DNA of 64,000 bases from Fluviicoccus sp. (lineage in GTDB: Bacteria; Pseudomonadota; Gammaproteobacteria; Pseudomonadales; Moraxellaceae). Where the stretch lies: NCBI RefSeq assembly GCF_030646115.1, contig NZ_JAUSMX010000002.1, positions 248,001 to 312,000 of the forward strand. The letters run 5' to 3'. The first letter of the stretch is position 1, and every line of letters begins with the position of its first letter. Positions 46,260 to 56,205 of this stretch are shown here, one piece after another. The notes beneath the pieces were generated by a model that searched no databases, was not told where the DNA came from, and saw only the letters and a program-made list of their open reading frames with translations. Position numbers and translations under genes: made by a program.

Positions 46260-48209
46260 ATGTCGCATCCTTCGCTTTATCCGGTAACCCCGGAAGCCCT
46301 GCAAAGAACCTGGCTCGACAACGACGCCTACCTCGCCATGTACCAGCAGTCCGTGGAAGATCCCGACGGATTCTGGCGCGAGCACGGGCAGCGGCTGCAA
46401 TGGATGCGCCCTTACACGCAAGTCCGCGATACTTCCTTTACGCTGGGTAACGTCCATGCCAACTGGTTTGCCGACGGCACCCTCAACGCCAGCGTCAACT
46501 GCCTGGACCGTCACCTGCCCCAGCACGCCAACCAGGTGGCTTACTTCTGGGAGGGTGACAGCCCGGATGTGCAGCGCACCATGACCTACCGTCAGCTGTA
46601 CGAGGAAGTCTGCCGTCTAGCCAACGGTATGCGGCAACTGGGCGTGGTCAAGGGCGACCGTGTCACCATTTACCTGCCGATGATCCCCGAAGCCGCCGTG
46701 GCGATGCTGGCCTGTGCCCGTATTGGCGCCGTGCATTCGGTGGTGTTTGCAGGATTCTCGCCGGACGCGCTGGGCAGCCGCATTGAAGACTGCGGCTCGA
46801 AATTGGTCATTACCGCCGACCAGGGACTGCGCGGCGCCCGCATTACGCCGCTGAAAGACAACACCGACCTCGCCCTGGGCCACCTTGGCAAAGCCAACCC
46901 GGTGGAACATGTGATTGTGGTGAAGCATGTGGGCCAGAACATTGACGAACATGCCGGACGCGACCTCTGGTATCACGAATTGCTGGCCGCCCAGTCCAGC
47001 GAATGCGAACCGGAACCAATGAACGCCGAAGACCCGCTGTTCATCCTTTACACCTCCGGCTCCACCGGCAAGCCCAAGGGCGTGCTGCACACCACCGGCG
47101 GCTACATGGTCTGGGCGGCCATGACCCACCAATACGTCTTTGACTACCACCCCGGCGATGTCTACTGGTGTTCCGCCGATGTCGGCTGGGTCACCGGTCA
47201 CAGCTATATTGTCTATGGCCCGCTGGCCAATGCCGCCACCAGCGTCATGTTCGAAGGCATTCCCACCTACCCCAGCATCAAGCGCATTGCCCAGATCATC
47301 GACAAGTACCGCGTCAACATCCTCTACACGGCTCCCACTGCCATCCGTGCGTTGATGTCGCATGGCACCGCCGCCGTCGATGGCATGGACCTGTCGTCAC
47401 TGAAGGTGCTGGGCAGCGTCGGCGAACCCATCAACCCCGAGGCATGGAACTGGTATCACGAGAAGGTCGGCAAGGGCCGTTGCCCCATTGTCGACACCTG
47501 GTGGCAAACCGAAACCGGCGGCGTACTGATTACCCCGCTGCCCGGCGCCACCGCTCTGAAGCCCGGCTCGGCCACGCGTCCCTTCTTCAGCGTGCGTCCA
47601 GCCATTGTCGATGGTGCAGGACAAATGCTGGATGGCGCCTGCGAAGGCAATCTGGTGTTGTTGGGCAGCTGGCCGGGGCAGATGCGCACCTTGTACGGCG
47701 ATCACGAACGCTACGAGCAAACCTATTTTTCCACGTACCCCGGCATGTACTTTACCGGTGACGGCGCGCGCCGTGACGATGACGGTTATTACTGGCTGAC
47801 GGGTCGGGTGGACGATGTGCTGAATGTTTCCGGCCACCGGCTGGGCACCGCGGAAATCGAGAGCTGCCTGGTAGCGCACGAGGCCATTGCCGAAGCCGCC
47901 GTGGTGGGTTATCCGCATGACATCAAGGGTCAGGGCATCTATGTGTTCATTGCCCCGCGTGAAGGCGTGGAGCCCAGTGACGAACTGACCAAGGCCGTTC
48001 GCGAATGGGTGCGGCATGACATCTCCGCCATTGCCACCCCGGACTTGATCCAATGGACGCCTGGCCTGCCGAAAACCCGTTCGGGCAAGATCATGCGCCG
48101 CATCCTGCGCAAGATTGCCGCCAACGAGCATGATTCGCTGGGCGATATCAGTACCTTGGCTGATCCGAGTGTGGTGGCGCATTTGGTGGAACATCGGTTG
48201 AATGCGTGA
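46260..48209 (+). CDS. acs: Acetyl-CoA synthetase (649 aa)
   Basis: Activates acetate with ATP and CoA. The start [20 protein letters not shown] at 46260 is preferred over an upstream ATG in the promoter region. It has [51 protein letters not shown] and [29 protein letters not shown] holds the catalytic Lys acetylated in homologues. Length is standard. crbR lies 195 bp downstream, and crbS beyond tag and the hydrolase. Confidence 0.97.
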   Translation: MSHPSLYPVTPEALQRTWLDNDAYLAMYQQSVEDPDGFWREHGQRLQWMRPYTQVRDTSFTLGNVHANWFADGTLNASVNCLDRHLPQHANQVAYFWEGDSPDVQRTMTYRQLYEEVCRLANGMRQLGVVKGDRVTIYLPMIPEAAVAMLACARIGAVHSVVFAGFSPDALGSRIEDCGSKLVITADQGLRGARITPLKDNTDLALGHLGKANPVEHVIVVKHVGQNIDEHAGRDLWYHELLAAQSSECEPEPMNAEDPLFILYTSGSTGKPKGVLHTTGGYMVWAAMTHQYVFDYHPGDVYWCSADVGWVTGHSYIVYGPLANAATSVMFEGIPTYPSIKRIAQIIDKYRVNILYTAPTAIRALMSHGTAAVDGMDLSSLKVLGSVGEPINPEAWNWYHEKVGKGRCPIVDTWWQTETGGVLITPLPGATALKPGSATRPFFSVRPAIVDGAGQMLDGACEGNLVLLGSWPGQMRTLYGDHERYEQTYFSTYPGMYFTGDGARRDDDGYYWLTGRVDDVLNVSGHRLGTAEIESCLVAHEAIAEAAVVGYPHDIKGQGIYVFIAPREGVEPSDELTKAVREWVRHDISAIATPDLIQWTPGLPKTRSGKIMRRILRKIAANEHDSLGDISTLADPSVVAHLVEHRLNA

Positions 48210-48217
48210 GCTACAAC

Positions 48218-48319
48218 GCCCCCTTGGAAAGGGGGCCGACGCAACGCGGCGGGGGGTTTTACCCCTGACCTCCGTCAAAACCCCCACCGCTGCGCGGTTG
48301 CCCCCTTTCCAAGGGGGCC
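48218..48319. repeat. 102-bp inverted-repeat element after acs
   Basis: Arms 48218-48260 and 48277-48319 are near-perfect inverted copies, each containing CCCCCTT(T)GGAAAGGGGG and a CGCGG/GCGGTT part with GGGGTTTT. A 16-bp centre contains CCCTGACC. It may end transcription after acs and also resembles a small MITE. Confidence 0.7.
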
Positions 48320-48403
48320 TTGCTTACAAAGGTTTGTTTCGGGCTTGCACCTTCCCCTCACTCTGGCTATGTTGGCTCACAATAACTAGCTGGACCCGCC
48401 CCC

Positions 48404-49075
48404 ATGGCCAAGCTGATCGTCGCTGACGACCATCCTCTTTTCCGCAATGCCCTGATCAACGCCATCAGCCATACCTTTGCCGCCACGTCTACCGTGGAAG
48501 CGGACAGTTTTGAGGCCACCTGCACGGCGCTGGAAGCCAATCCCGATACCGATTTGTTGCTGCTGGACCTGCACATGCCCGGCAATTGCGGTTTTTTGGG
48601 GCTGATCCAGCTGAAGAAGGAATATCCGACCCTGCCGATTGTGGTGATCTCGGCCAGTGAAGATCCGGATGTGGTGAAGCGGGTCATCAGTTTCGGGGCG
48701 TCGGCGTATATTCCGAAATCGGCGCATCCGGTGGAAATCGGCAAGGCGCTGGAGGCGGTGCTGGATGGCGATACCTGGGTGCCGCCGGGGATGCGGCATT
48801 TGCTGGTGCAGCGTCCGGGCGATGACAGCGATACCGATCTGGCGGCGCGGGTGGCGCAGCTGACGCCGCAGCAGTACAAGGTGCTGTATTTCCTGACGGA
48901 GGGCTGGCTGAATAAGCAGATTGCTTATGATCTGAATATCTCGGAGGCGACGGTGAAGGCGCATATGACGGCCATTTTCCGCAAGCTGGGGGTGGCAACG
49001 CGGACGCAGGTGGTGATTTTGGCGCAGCGCTTGCAGTTGGAGGCGCCGGTGGACAGGGCGTTGAAGTCATCATGA
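48404..49075 (+). CDS. crbR: CrbR-like LuxR/NarL-family response regulator (223 aa)
   Basis: The receiver domain has DD at 8-9, the phospho-acceptor D55 in LLLLDLHMPG and K104-region IPKSAHPVE. The LuxR-type HTH is at the C-terminus: LTPQQYKVLYFLTEGWLNKQIAYDLNISEATVKAHMTAIFRKL. It lies directly after acs; the matching sensor kinase crbS is 1.4 kb away on the minus strand. CrbSR-type systems activate acs in Vibrio and Pseudomonas. It overlaps tag (ATGA at 49072). Confidence 0.85.
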   Translation: MAKLIVADDHPLFRNALINAISHTFAATSTVEADSFEATCTALEANPDTDLLLLDLHMPGNCGFLGLIQLKKEYPTLPIVVISASEDPDVVKRVISFGASAYIPKSAHPVEIGKALEAVLDGDTWVPPGMRHLLVQRPGDDSDTDLAARVAQLTPQQYKVLYFLTEGWLNKQIAYDLNISEATVKAHMTAIFRKLGVATRTQVVILAQRLQLEAPVDRALKSS

Positions 49076-49656
49076 TTGAAACCCTGCCCGGCCCCGACGG
49101 CCACCCCCGCTGTTTCTGGTGCCTCAGCACCCCGGAATATCTGTCCTATCACGATACCGAATGGGGTTTTCCGGTAACGGATGATTACCGCCTGTTCGAG
49201 AAGCTCTGTCTGGAAGGCTTTCAGTCCGGGTTAAGCTGGCGGACAATCCTGATGAAACGCGAAAACTTCCGCTCTGCCTTTGATGGCTTCGATTACCGGA
49301 AGGTAGCGACTTATACAGAAGCGGATGTGGAACGGTTGTTGCTTGATGCCGGGATTGTGCGGCATCGCGGCAAAATCGAGGCCGTCATCAATAATGCCCG
49401 ACGCATGATTGAACTGGTGGAGCAGGAAGGGTCATTGTCGGATTTTGTTCGGCGCTTCAAGCCGGTTGATGACGGGTCGGCTCCGGTGGTGCGGGCCACC
49501 TGTCCGGAATCGGAGGCCTTGTCGAAGGCGTTGAAGAAAAAGGGCTGGAAATTTGTGGGGCCGACGACGGTTTATGCGTTCATGCAGGCGATGGGGTTGG
49601 TGAATGATCATGCGGAGGGGTGTGTGATTCGATCTCTCGTCAGCGCTTCAGCGTAG
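49072..49656 (+). CDS. tag: DNA-3-methyladenine glycosylase I (194 aa)
   Basis: Removes 3-methyladenine from alkylated DNA. The zinc ligands fit: C14 and C17 in CFWC, YHDTEWGFP with its His, and the C-terminal VNDHAEGC. FEKLCLEGFQSGLSWRTIL is the hallmark of the Tag family. ATGA overlap with crbR suggests coupled translation, which is unusual for this gene. Confidence 0.93.
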   Translation: MIETLPGPDGHPRCFWCLSTPEYLSYHDTEWGFPVTDDYRLFEKLCLEGFQSGLSWRTILMKRENFRSAFDGFDYRKVATYTEADVERLLLDAGIVRHRGKIEAVINNARRMIELVEQEGSLSDFVRRFKPVDDGSAPVVRATCPESEALSKALKKKGWKFVGPTTVYAFMQAMGLVNDHAEGCVIRSLVSASA

Positions 49657-49698
49657 TGACCCAGAGATCGGGACCAGCTAGCGGAAGCGTTCTTCTGA

Positions 49699-50499
49699 CT
49701 ATGGAACTACCGCCCTCATTTCCAGCATCTCCCGCACCGCCTTGATAACCGCTTCCGGCTTCTCCAACGGAATCCCGTGCCCGCTATCCACCCAAACCTG
49801 CCGGGCCCCCGGATACAATCGCAGCAGATCCACCCGCTTCGCATTCGCATCCCGCGCCAAAGCTGAAGTCCCGCTCATGGGCTTCCGGGCGCTCAGAATC
49901 ACCACCCGCTCCCCCGGAAACGCCGGCATCGCCAGCACATCATCCCCGGTACGGTTAATCCCCAGCAACTCCTCCTTGGCCACAGCAGATGTCAGCCCCT
50001 GCATCACCATCCGCACCCACCATGGCCAGTGATCCGGCGACCCCTCACCCTGCATCTGCCTGGGATGCGTGGAATCCACCAGCACCAGGGCCTTCACTTC
50101 TTCAGGGTAACGACGGGCATACCATTGAATGTACAAACCGCCCAACGAGTGCCCGACCAAGACATAAGGCGGCTGCAGGCCCTGGCTTCGCAACAGCACC
50201 CGCAGCTCTTCCACCACATGCTGTCCGTCGCGTGGGGACACAGGTGCAGAGCTGTTGCCATAACCCGGCCGGTTGTAGGCAAGGACCGTTGTGTCGCGAG
50301 CAAGCTCCGGAACAATCTTTGCCCACCAGTCGAGCCTGCCTCCCAAACCGTTCTCGAAGATTACCGGCGTAGTGCCTTCCAGTCGGGAAATCACCAACTG
50401 GGTTTGAAGTTTATTGACCGTGACTGTCTTCTTTCCGGGCAAGGAAGCGCAAGCAGTCAGCGCCAGCACTGTCAAAACTAACAATACTCGCGAAATCAT
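49699..50499 (-). CDS. Alpha/beta-hydrolase lipoprotein (266 aa)
   Basis: Starts MISRVLLVLTVLALTACASL, with a lipobox LTAC. The hydrolase fold has LVGHSLGG (nucleophile Ser) and IFENGLGGRLDWW (oxyanion-region); the acid is probably in LVLVDSTHP or VILSARKP and the His in WVDSGHGIP. The substrate is unknown. Its start overlaps the crbS stop (ATGA at 50496-50499), so it is in the crbS operon. Confidence 0.85.
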   Translation of the reverse strand: MISRVLLVLTVLALTACASLPGKKTVTVNKLQTQLVISRLEGTTPVIFENGLGGRLDWWAKIVPELARDTTVLAYNRPGYGNSSAPVSPRDGQHVVEELRVLLRSQGLQPPYVLVGHSLGGLYIQWYARRYPEEVKALVLVDSTHPRQMQGEGSPDHWPWWVRMVMQGLTSAVAKEELLGINRTGDDVLAMPAFPGERVVILSARKPMSGTSALARDANAKRVDLLRLYPGARQVWVDSGHGIPLEKPEAVIKAVREMLEMRAVVP

Positions 50500-53400
50500 G
50501 ATCTCTTCCCCACCCTCACCGAATTCAACACCGCCTTCAACGCCCCCGCCCGCACCGGCTTCGCCAAAAACATCACCCCGTCCGCCTTCGCCCGCTGCGG
50601 CAAATCCGGATCGGGGGCCGCCGACACCAGCAGCGTCGGCACCCCCGGCCACCGCTCCACCAACGCCCGGTGCAACCCCAACCCGTCCAGCCCGCCGCCC
50701 AACTGAAAATCCAGCACCAGCAAATCCGGCGCGGCCCTGCCCTCTGCCCAAACTAGAGCCGACGCACCATCCGGCAGGCAATCCACTTGCCCCACACCCC
50801 AATGCGACAGCAGAGTTTTCAAGGCTTCCAGATTCTGCCCGTCATCATCCACGCACAGCACCGACAAACCCGACAACAACGAACCCGCCGTCGCCACCGT
50901 TGTTTCAACCGCCACCGGGGCCACCGCTTCCGCCAACGGCACCGTCAGGCGGAACACCGAGCCTTTGCCCGGCTCCGAGGACACCGACAACTCATGGCCC
51001 AGACTGTTGGCCATGCGCTGCACCACGCCCAGACCCAGACCAATACCCTGCCGCCCCCGGGCTGTCGCATCCACTCGATAGAAATCCTCAAAAATCCGTT
51101 CCAGATCGCCCGCCGGAATGCCGGAACCGGTATCCCACACCTCCAGCACCACCGACTCCCCGCGCCGGCGGCAGCCCACCAGCACCTGGCCCTGCGGGGT
51201 GTACTTGATGGCGTTGGAGATAAGGTTTTGCAGGATGCGCCGCAAATACGTGGGGTTGGAACTGACGGTCCACGGCGTCGGGCGGACTTTCAGCTTCAAA
51301 CCCTGACGTTCCGCCAGCAATGAAAACTCATCATCCAGCTGCTGCAACAAGGGCTGCAACGCCACCGGCCGGTTGCCGGGCTCGGTCTTACCTTCATCCA
51401 ACCGGGCAATTTCCAGCAGGGTGGAAATCAGCTCCTCGGTGGCCTTCAGCGAATTATCCAGTTGCCCCAAAATGGCGGGCCGTCGCGCCGGATCACCCTG
51501 TTCCAGCGCGGCGGCAAACAGGCGGGCGGCATTCAGCGGTTGCAGGATGTCGTGACTGGCCAGCGCCAGAAAGCGGTTCTTGGCGGCATTGGCGGCTTCG
51601 GCTTCGCCTTTGGCCAAGCGCAGTTGCTGCTCGGTGATGTTGCGCAAATCCACTTCGGCGCGCAGTTCGGCATTGATGTCGCTGATCTCGCGGGTGCGCT
51701 GCTGCACACGCTGTTCCAGATGTTCCTTGGCTTCCGCCAGCGCCTGCATTTGCCGCACCTGTTCGGTGATGTCGGTGAAGCGGGTGACAAAGCCGCCGCC
51801 GGGAATGGGGTTGCCCTGCATCTCGATCACCGTGCCATCGGGCCGCACGCGCCGGAACACATGCGGGGTGCCGCGCCGCAAATGCTGCAAGCGCTTTTCC
51901 ACATGCTCGTCTGCTGCGCCAGGACCGCACAGACCGCGCTCGGCGTTGAAGCGCACGATATCGGCAATCGGCCGCCCCACCTTCACCAGACTGGCGGGAT
52001 AGTTGAACAAGTCCAGATAGGCCTGGTTCCACGCCACCAGATGCAAATCCTTGTCCACCACACTGACGCCCTGCCCCAGATGCTCCAGCGTGGCAAACAG
52101 GATATGGCGGGAAAACTGGATGACTTCGCGGGTATCGTCGAACAAGGTCACCACGTCTTCAAAATCCAGTTGCCGGCCGTCCAGCGCCGCCTCGACCATG
52201 GCGGCGGCTCCGGCGGCGCCAATCACCCCGGCCAATTCCCGTTCCACCTGACGAATCAGCGTCAGCGACGGCGCGGCGGCATCGCCGGGCTGGAAAGGCA
52301 GCAGGGTTTCACAGGCGCGAACGGGGCCGACAAACCGTTCCAGCAGCGTCATCAGGTCATCGGTGGTAATGCGGCCGCGCCGCGCCGGTTTCTGCGGCTG
52401 GCTTTCCGCCTCGGCTTCGCGTTGCGGACGCACAAAGGCGGATGCCTGCAAACGGTCCTTCAGATCGGGCCGCGACAACCACGATACGCCGACATAGGCC
52501 AGTGTGTTCATCCCCAGCGACCAGAAGACACCAAAACTCAGGGCATCCACCGAATCCGACCCGAAATGCGGTATCGTCCATTGAGCGGCATTGGCGAAGG
52601 CGGTCAGCAATGAAGGCATCATCAGCAACAGGAACCACAGCAACACGCCCACGGTCAAACCGGCATAAACACCATAGGCATGACCGCGCCGCCAGTACAA
52701 ACCGCCCAGCACGGCGGGCAGCAGCTGGATAATCAGCGCGAAGGCCAGCAAGCCGGTTTCCGCCAGTTCATGATCGCGGGCAAAACCGGCATACCAGGCA
52801 TAAGAAAGCGCCATCACCGTGGCAATCATCAGCCGCCGCACCCGCAAAATCACCGGCCCGAAATCGCGGTTGGCGCCCTGCTCACGGTATCGATCCAGCA
52901 AGGCGGGCATCACCACGCTGCTGCTGATCATGGCGCTCAACGCCAGTGTGGCAATAATGATCATGGAGGTGGCCGCCGAGAATCCGCCAATGAACACCAG
53001 CGCACTGGCCATGGCCCAGCCCTGACCGGCGGGCAGCAGCAATACATAGCGGTCGGCCTCACCGGTCTGCTGCGGGTAAAGCTGCAGGCCCGCCACAGCG
53101 ATCGGGATCACCACCAGCGTCACCAGCACCAGATACAGGCTGAACCAGATGCGCGCCTGACGCAGGTGGCCGCTGTCCGTATTTTCCACAAAGGCGACGT
53201 GAAACTGGCGTGGCAGCAGGAACACCGCCGACATCGCCAGCACGGTTTTGGTGAGAAAGGACAGCAGGTTGAAAGGTTCTCGCTCGGCATGGGCGCTGAA
53301 GTCGGCCAGCAGGTGTTGCGGATGGTCCAGCAGGAACATGGCGCACACGGCCAGCGTCACCAAGGCCACCAGTTTCACCAGCGACTCGAAGGCAATGGCG

Positions 53401-53969
53401 GCCATGATGCCCCGGTTGCGGCCGGTCAGGTGCTGCGGCCTAGTGGCGAACAGCATGGCAAACACCGTCATGGCCAACGCGCTCATCATGGCGCTGTTCT
53501 GCCACCAGATGCCGGGATCGGCGCGGTCGCCCAGCAGCACGCGGTAGGACTGCGCCACGGCTTTCAACTGCAAGGCAATATAGGGCACCACCACCACCAG
53601 GCACACCAGCGTCACCATCACGGCAATGCCCTGCCGCTTGCCGTAACGGGTGCTGATGAAGTCCGCCAGCGACGCCGCATTCTGCTGCCGGGTAATACGG
53701 GCGATCCGCCCCAGCAGCGCCTGACCAAACAGCATCACCAGCAAGGGTCCCAGGTAGATGGGCACATATTGCCAACCCGAGGATACCGCCGTTCCCACCG
53801 CGCCGTAATAGGTCCATGACGTGCAATAGACCGCCAGCGTCAGGCTGTAGATGACGCCGCCGAAACGCTTCAGCCATGGCTCCGCCGCCGGGCGTTCCGC
53901 CAGCCGGGCAATGCCGAACAATCCGGCCACGTACAACATCGCCAGCAGGGCGACAATCCAGGGGGACAC
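50496..53969 (-). CDS. crbS: CrbS-like hybrid sensor kinase with SSS-family transporter domain (1157 aa)
   Basis: Domains in order: a sodium/solute-symporter-like domain with ~13 spans (residues ~1-500), a STAC-type linker (~531-600, TTDDLMTLLERFVG), a PAS domain (~621-740), HisKA with H806 in LALASHDILQPLNAA, a HATPase domain (NLISNAIKYTPQGQVLVG, DTGSGIPAGDLERIFEDF), and a C-terminal receiver with D1087 in LVLDFQLGGGLDGL. This architecture is that of CrbS/MxtR-type kinases, which with CrbR control acs. Presence of acs and crbR beside it supports the call. The signal is not known from sequence. Confidence 0.9.
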   Translation of the reverse strand: MSPWIVALLAMLYVAGLFGIARLAERPAAEPWLKRFGGVIYSLTLAVYCTSWTYYGAVGTAVSSGWQYVPIYLGPLLVMLFGQALLGRIARITRQQNAASLADFISTRYGKRQGIAVMVTLVCLVVVVPYIALQLKAVAQSYRVLLGDRADPGIWWQNSAMMSALAMTVFAMLFATRPQHLTGRNRGIMAAIAFESLVKLVALVTLAVCAMFLLDHPQHLLADFSAHAEREPFNLLSFLTKTVLAMSAVFLLPRQFHVAFVENTDSGHLRQARIWFSLYLVLVTLVVIPIAVAGLQLYPQQTGEADRYVLLLPAGQGWAMASALVFIGGFSAATSMIIIATLALSAMISSSVVMPALLDRYREQGANRDFGPVILRVRRLMIATVMALSYAWYAGFARDHELAETGLLAFALIIQLLPAVLGGLYWRRGHAYGVYAGLTVGVLLWFLLLMMPSLLTAFANAAQWTIPHFGSDSVDALSFGVFWSLGMNTLAYVGVSWLSRPDLKDRLQASAFVRPQREAEAESQPQKPARRGRITTDDLMTLLERFVGPVRACETLLPFQPGDAAAPSLTLIRQVERELAGVIGAAGAAAMVEAALDGRQLDFEDVVTLFDDTREVIQFSRHILFATLEHLGQGVSVVDKDLHLVAWNQAYLDLFNYPASLVKVGRPIADIVRFNAERGLCGPGAADEHVEKRLQHLRRGTPHVFRRVRPDGTVIEMQGNPIPGGGFVTRFTDITEQVRQMQALAEAKEHLEQRVQQRTREISDINAELRAEVDLRNITEQQLRLAKGEAEAANAAKNRFLALASHDILQPLNAARLFAAALEQGDPARRPAILGQLDNSLKATEELISTLLEIARLDEGKTEPGNRPVALQPLLQQLDDEFSLLAERQGLKLKVRPTPWTVSSNPTYLRRILQNLISNAIKYTPQGQVLVGCRRRGESVVLEVWDTGSGIPAGDLERIFEDFYRVDATARGRQGIGLGLGVVQRMANSLGHELSVSSEPGKGSVFRLTVPLAEAVAPVAVETTVATAGSLLSGLSVLCVDDDGQNLEALKTLLSHWGVGQVDCLPDGASALVWAEGRAAPDLLVLDFQLGGGLDGLGLHRALVERWPGVPTLLVSAAPDPDLPQRAKADGVMFLAKPVRAGALKAVLNSVRVGKRS

Positions 53970-54111
53970 GGTAAACCCTCATCATTGCCGGTGGTCCGGC
54001 GTATTCTTCGGTAACAGCAAACCCGATTGGGGAACTGGCGCATAAAGGCAATTTTCGGCCGATTCGCGTCTATACTCTTTGGAACATTACTCGATTCCTG
54101 AAGCCACTGCC

Positions 54112-55152
54112 ATGTACCAATTTCTCGATGCCGGCCAATCGCTGATTGTGGACGGCCAACCCCGCTTCGGCCACTTCGACGACGCCCTGCGCATCATCAA
54201 CCGCGATGACTTTGTCTATCGCAATGCCTTTGGTGAAAAGCGCAGCAAGCTGGCGGGCTGGGTGGGCAATAAAGACTTCCAGTATCTGGGCGGCATGAGC
54301 GACAAGCTGATTTTCGGCTGTGCACTGGCGCATCTGCGCTACATGGCCGTTGCCTTTGTTTATGTCTACGACACCGAAACCCGGCAACTGTGGTCCCGCT
54401 CCTGGCGCAGCCCCATGGGCCTGGGTTTCAAGTTGGCCGGGAATCCGCGTGAAGGAGAGTCACGATTTCACCTGCCGGGGCTGGTCGATATCCGCATGAC
54501 CTACCGTAATTCTCCTCGCGAGAAGGTTCTGCAAATCCACTGCAAGGATCTGGAACTGGAGGCCCGTCTGGATGAGGCCGATTTCCAGCCGATGTCGCTC
54601 TGCACCCGCACCGGCTACAGCGGCTTTACCTATGCCTGTAAGGATGCCGGTCAGCCGCTGTACGGTTTTCTGGAAACCAAGGGCAAACGCTATGACCTGC
54701 GGGAAATCCGCGCCTATGGCCACCATGACTTTTCCTGCGGCTACATGCGCCGTGAAACCTGGTGGAACTGGGCCTGTTTCTCCGGCGAAGTGCAGGAAGG
54801 CCCGCGCAAGGGCCAGCGCATCGGCTTGAATGTCTCGGCCGGGGTCAATGAAACCGGTTTCAGTGAAAACTGTTTCTGGCTGAACGGGCAGCTAGTGCCG
54901 CTCAGTTTCACCCGCTTCGACTTCAATGCCGACGATCCCATGCAACCCTGGGATGTCAGCGCCGACAACGGCAAACTGCAACTGCACTTCCAGCCGATGG
55001 GCATGCACCGCGAAGTGGTGCGCGCCGGTCTGGTCACCAGCCATTTCCGTCAGGTCTTCGGCGAATTCAGCGGTTGTATGCTGGTGGACGGGGAAGAAAT
55101 CAGTTTGAATGGCTTGAAAGGTTTTGTTGAAGACCAGTACATCAAATGGTGA
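54112..55152 (+). CDS. DUF2804 protein (346 aa)
   Basis: Starts MYQFLDAGQSLIVDGQPRFGHF at ATG 54112; a TTG at 54079 is less likely. The N-terminal third has KLAGWVGNKDFQYLGGMSDKL and the C-terminal part GHHDFSCGYMRRETWWNWACF and NLKGF-like endings that match DUF2804. The family is common in Gammaproteobacteria and has no established function. Divergent from crbS by 142 bp; 4 bp upstream of the peroxiredoxin gene. Confidence 0.85.
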   Translation: MYQFLDAGQSLIVDGQPRFGHFDDALRIINRDDFVYRNAFGEKRSKLAGWVGNKDFQYLGGMSDKLIFGCALAHLRYMAVAFVYVYDTETRQLWSRSWRSPMGLGFKLAGNPREGESRFHLPGLVDIRMTYRNSPREKVLQIHCKDLELEARLDEADFQPMSLCTRTGYSGFTYACKDAGQPLYGFLETKGKRYDLREIRAYGHHDFSCGYMRRETWWNWACFSGEVQEGPRKGQRIGLNVSAGVNETGFSENCFWLNGQLVPLSFTRFDFNADDPMQPWDVSADNGKLQLHFQPMGMHREVVRAGLVTSHFRQVFGEFSGCMLVDGEEISLNGLKGFVEDQYIKW

Positions 55153-55156
55153 CCCC

Positions 55157-55669
55157 ATGAAACGTATCACCGTGGCGCTGTTGGCCGCCTGTCTCAGCCT
55201 GCCGGTTTTGGCGGAATGGGTCGGTATGAAAGCACCTGCCTTTTCACTGCCGGATCAGACCGGCAAAGTCCGCACGCTGGATGAGTTCAAGGGCCGGTGG
55301 GTGGTGCTGTATTTCTACCCCAAGGACAATACCTCGGGCTGCACCGAAGAGGCCATTCGTTTTCGGGATCAGTTTGCCGAGTTCAAGAAGCTGGGCATTG
55401 TGGTGCTGGGGGTGAGCCTGGATTCGGTGGAGTCGCACAAGCAGTTTGCGGCTTCGTTGAAACTGCCGTTTGCCCTGCTCTCGGACAGCCAGAAGCATTT
55501 ATCCTCGAAGCTGGAAGTCTTGAGCGGTTTTGGGCCGCTGAGTTATACGCGGCGCGAGACGTTCCTGATTGATCCGCGGGGGGAGATTGTGACGCGCTAT
55601 AAGTCGGTGGATACGGAGAAGCATGCGGCGCAGGTATTGGCGGATGTGGTGAGGTTGTCGAAGTTGTAA
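55157..55669 (+). CDS. Periplasmic Bcp/PrxQ-type peroxiredoxin, apparently 1-Cys (170 aa)
   Basis: A signal peptide (MKRITVALLAACLSLPVLAEW) makes it periplasmic, unlike cytosolic Bcp. The peroxidatic Cys is in YPKDNTSGCTEEAIRF, the BCP position. After the signal there is no second Cys, so a partner thiol would be needed for recycling. LLSDSQKHLSSKLEV and TFLIDPRGEIVTRY complete the fold. It follows DUF2804 by 4 bp, so both are in one operon. Confidence 0.88.
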   Translation: MKRITVALLAACLSLPVLAEWVGMKAPAFSLPDQTGKVRTLDEFKGRWVVLYFYPKDNTSGCTEEAIRFRDQFAEFKKLGIVVLGVSLDSVESHKQFAASLKLPFALLSDSQKHLSSKLEVLSGFGPLSYTRRETFLIDPRGEIVTRYKSVDTEKHAAQVLADVVRLSKL

Positions 55670-55764
55670 TTGTAGGCTTGCGCCACCGATTGTCCTGCAA
55701 CTTTCCCCTCCAGTGTCACAACACGGCGCTATCCTGCCCTTTTGCCCCAAAAGCCGGGACTGCC

Positions 55765-56187
55765 ATGAAAAGAATCACCACCCTGCTTCAATCCATGCTG
55801 CTCTACCTCAAAACCCTGTTGTTCGACCTCAGTTTCCAGCACTACATCAGCCTGCAGATCATCCCGCTGGTCTATTTACTGGTGCTGTTGGTCTCCCCGG
55901 TCGCCATCGGCTGGATGGTCTGGCTGGCGTTTAGCCAAGGCCCCGCCGCCGGGTTTTCCGCCCTGGTGCTGGCCCCGTTTGTATTTCTTGCATGGGTTTC
56001 CTGTTGTCGTGTCGTACTGGAACTGTTAATGGTAGTATTCCGGCTAACCGGTCAGCTGGACGAGGTGGCCTTCATGCGCGAGTCCGTGGACAAGCTCAGC
56101 GAAGTCACCGTCTTCACCCGCCCGCTGACCCGCTTTCTGAAACCTGCCTCCGTCCGTGACCGGGACCGTCCGCCGCCACGACGCTAG
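55765..56187 (+). CDS. DUF4282 membrane protein (140 aa)
   Basis: The start at MKRITTLLQSMLLY is chosen at ATG 55765. FDLSFQHYISLQIIPLVYLLVLL and a second long hydrophobic block (FVFLAWVSCCRVVLELLMVVF) match DUF4282. Two main spans, with a basic C-terminus. The function is unknown. It is 18 bp upstream of the serine hydrolase gene. Confidence 0.75.
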   Translation: MKRITTLLQSMLLYLKTLLFDLSFQHYISLQIIPLVYLLVLLVSPVAIGWMVWLAFSQGPAAGFSALVLAPFVFLAWVSCCRVVLELLMVVFRLTGQLDEVAFMRESVDKLSEVTVFTRPLTRFLKPASVRDRDRPPPRR

Positions 56188-56205
56188 GCCCGAGGATTCC
56201 CCACG

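Noticed and set aside
46050-46526. A 5' extension of the porin ORF to 46526
   Set aside because: It would overlap the acs start and has no signal peptide; the ATG at 46049 gives a clear one.
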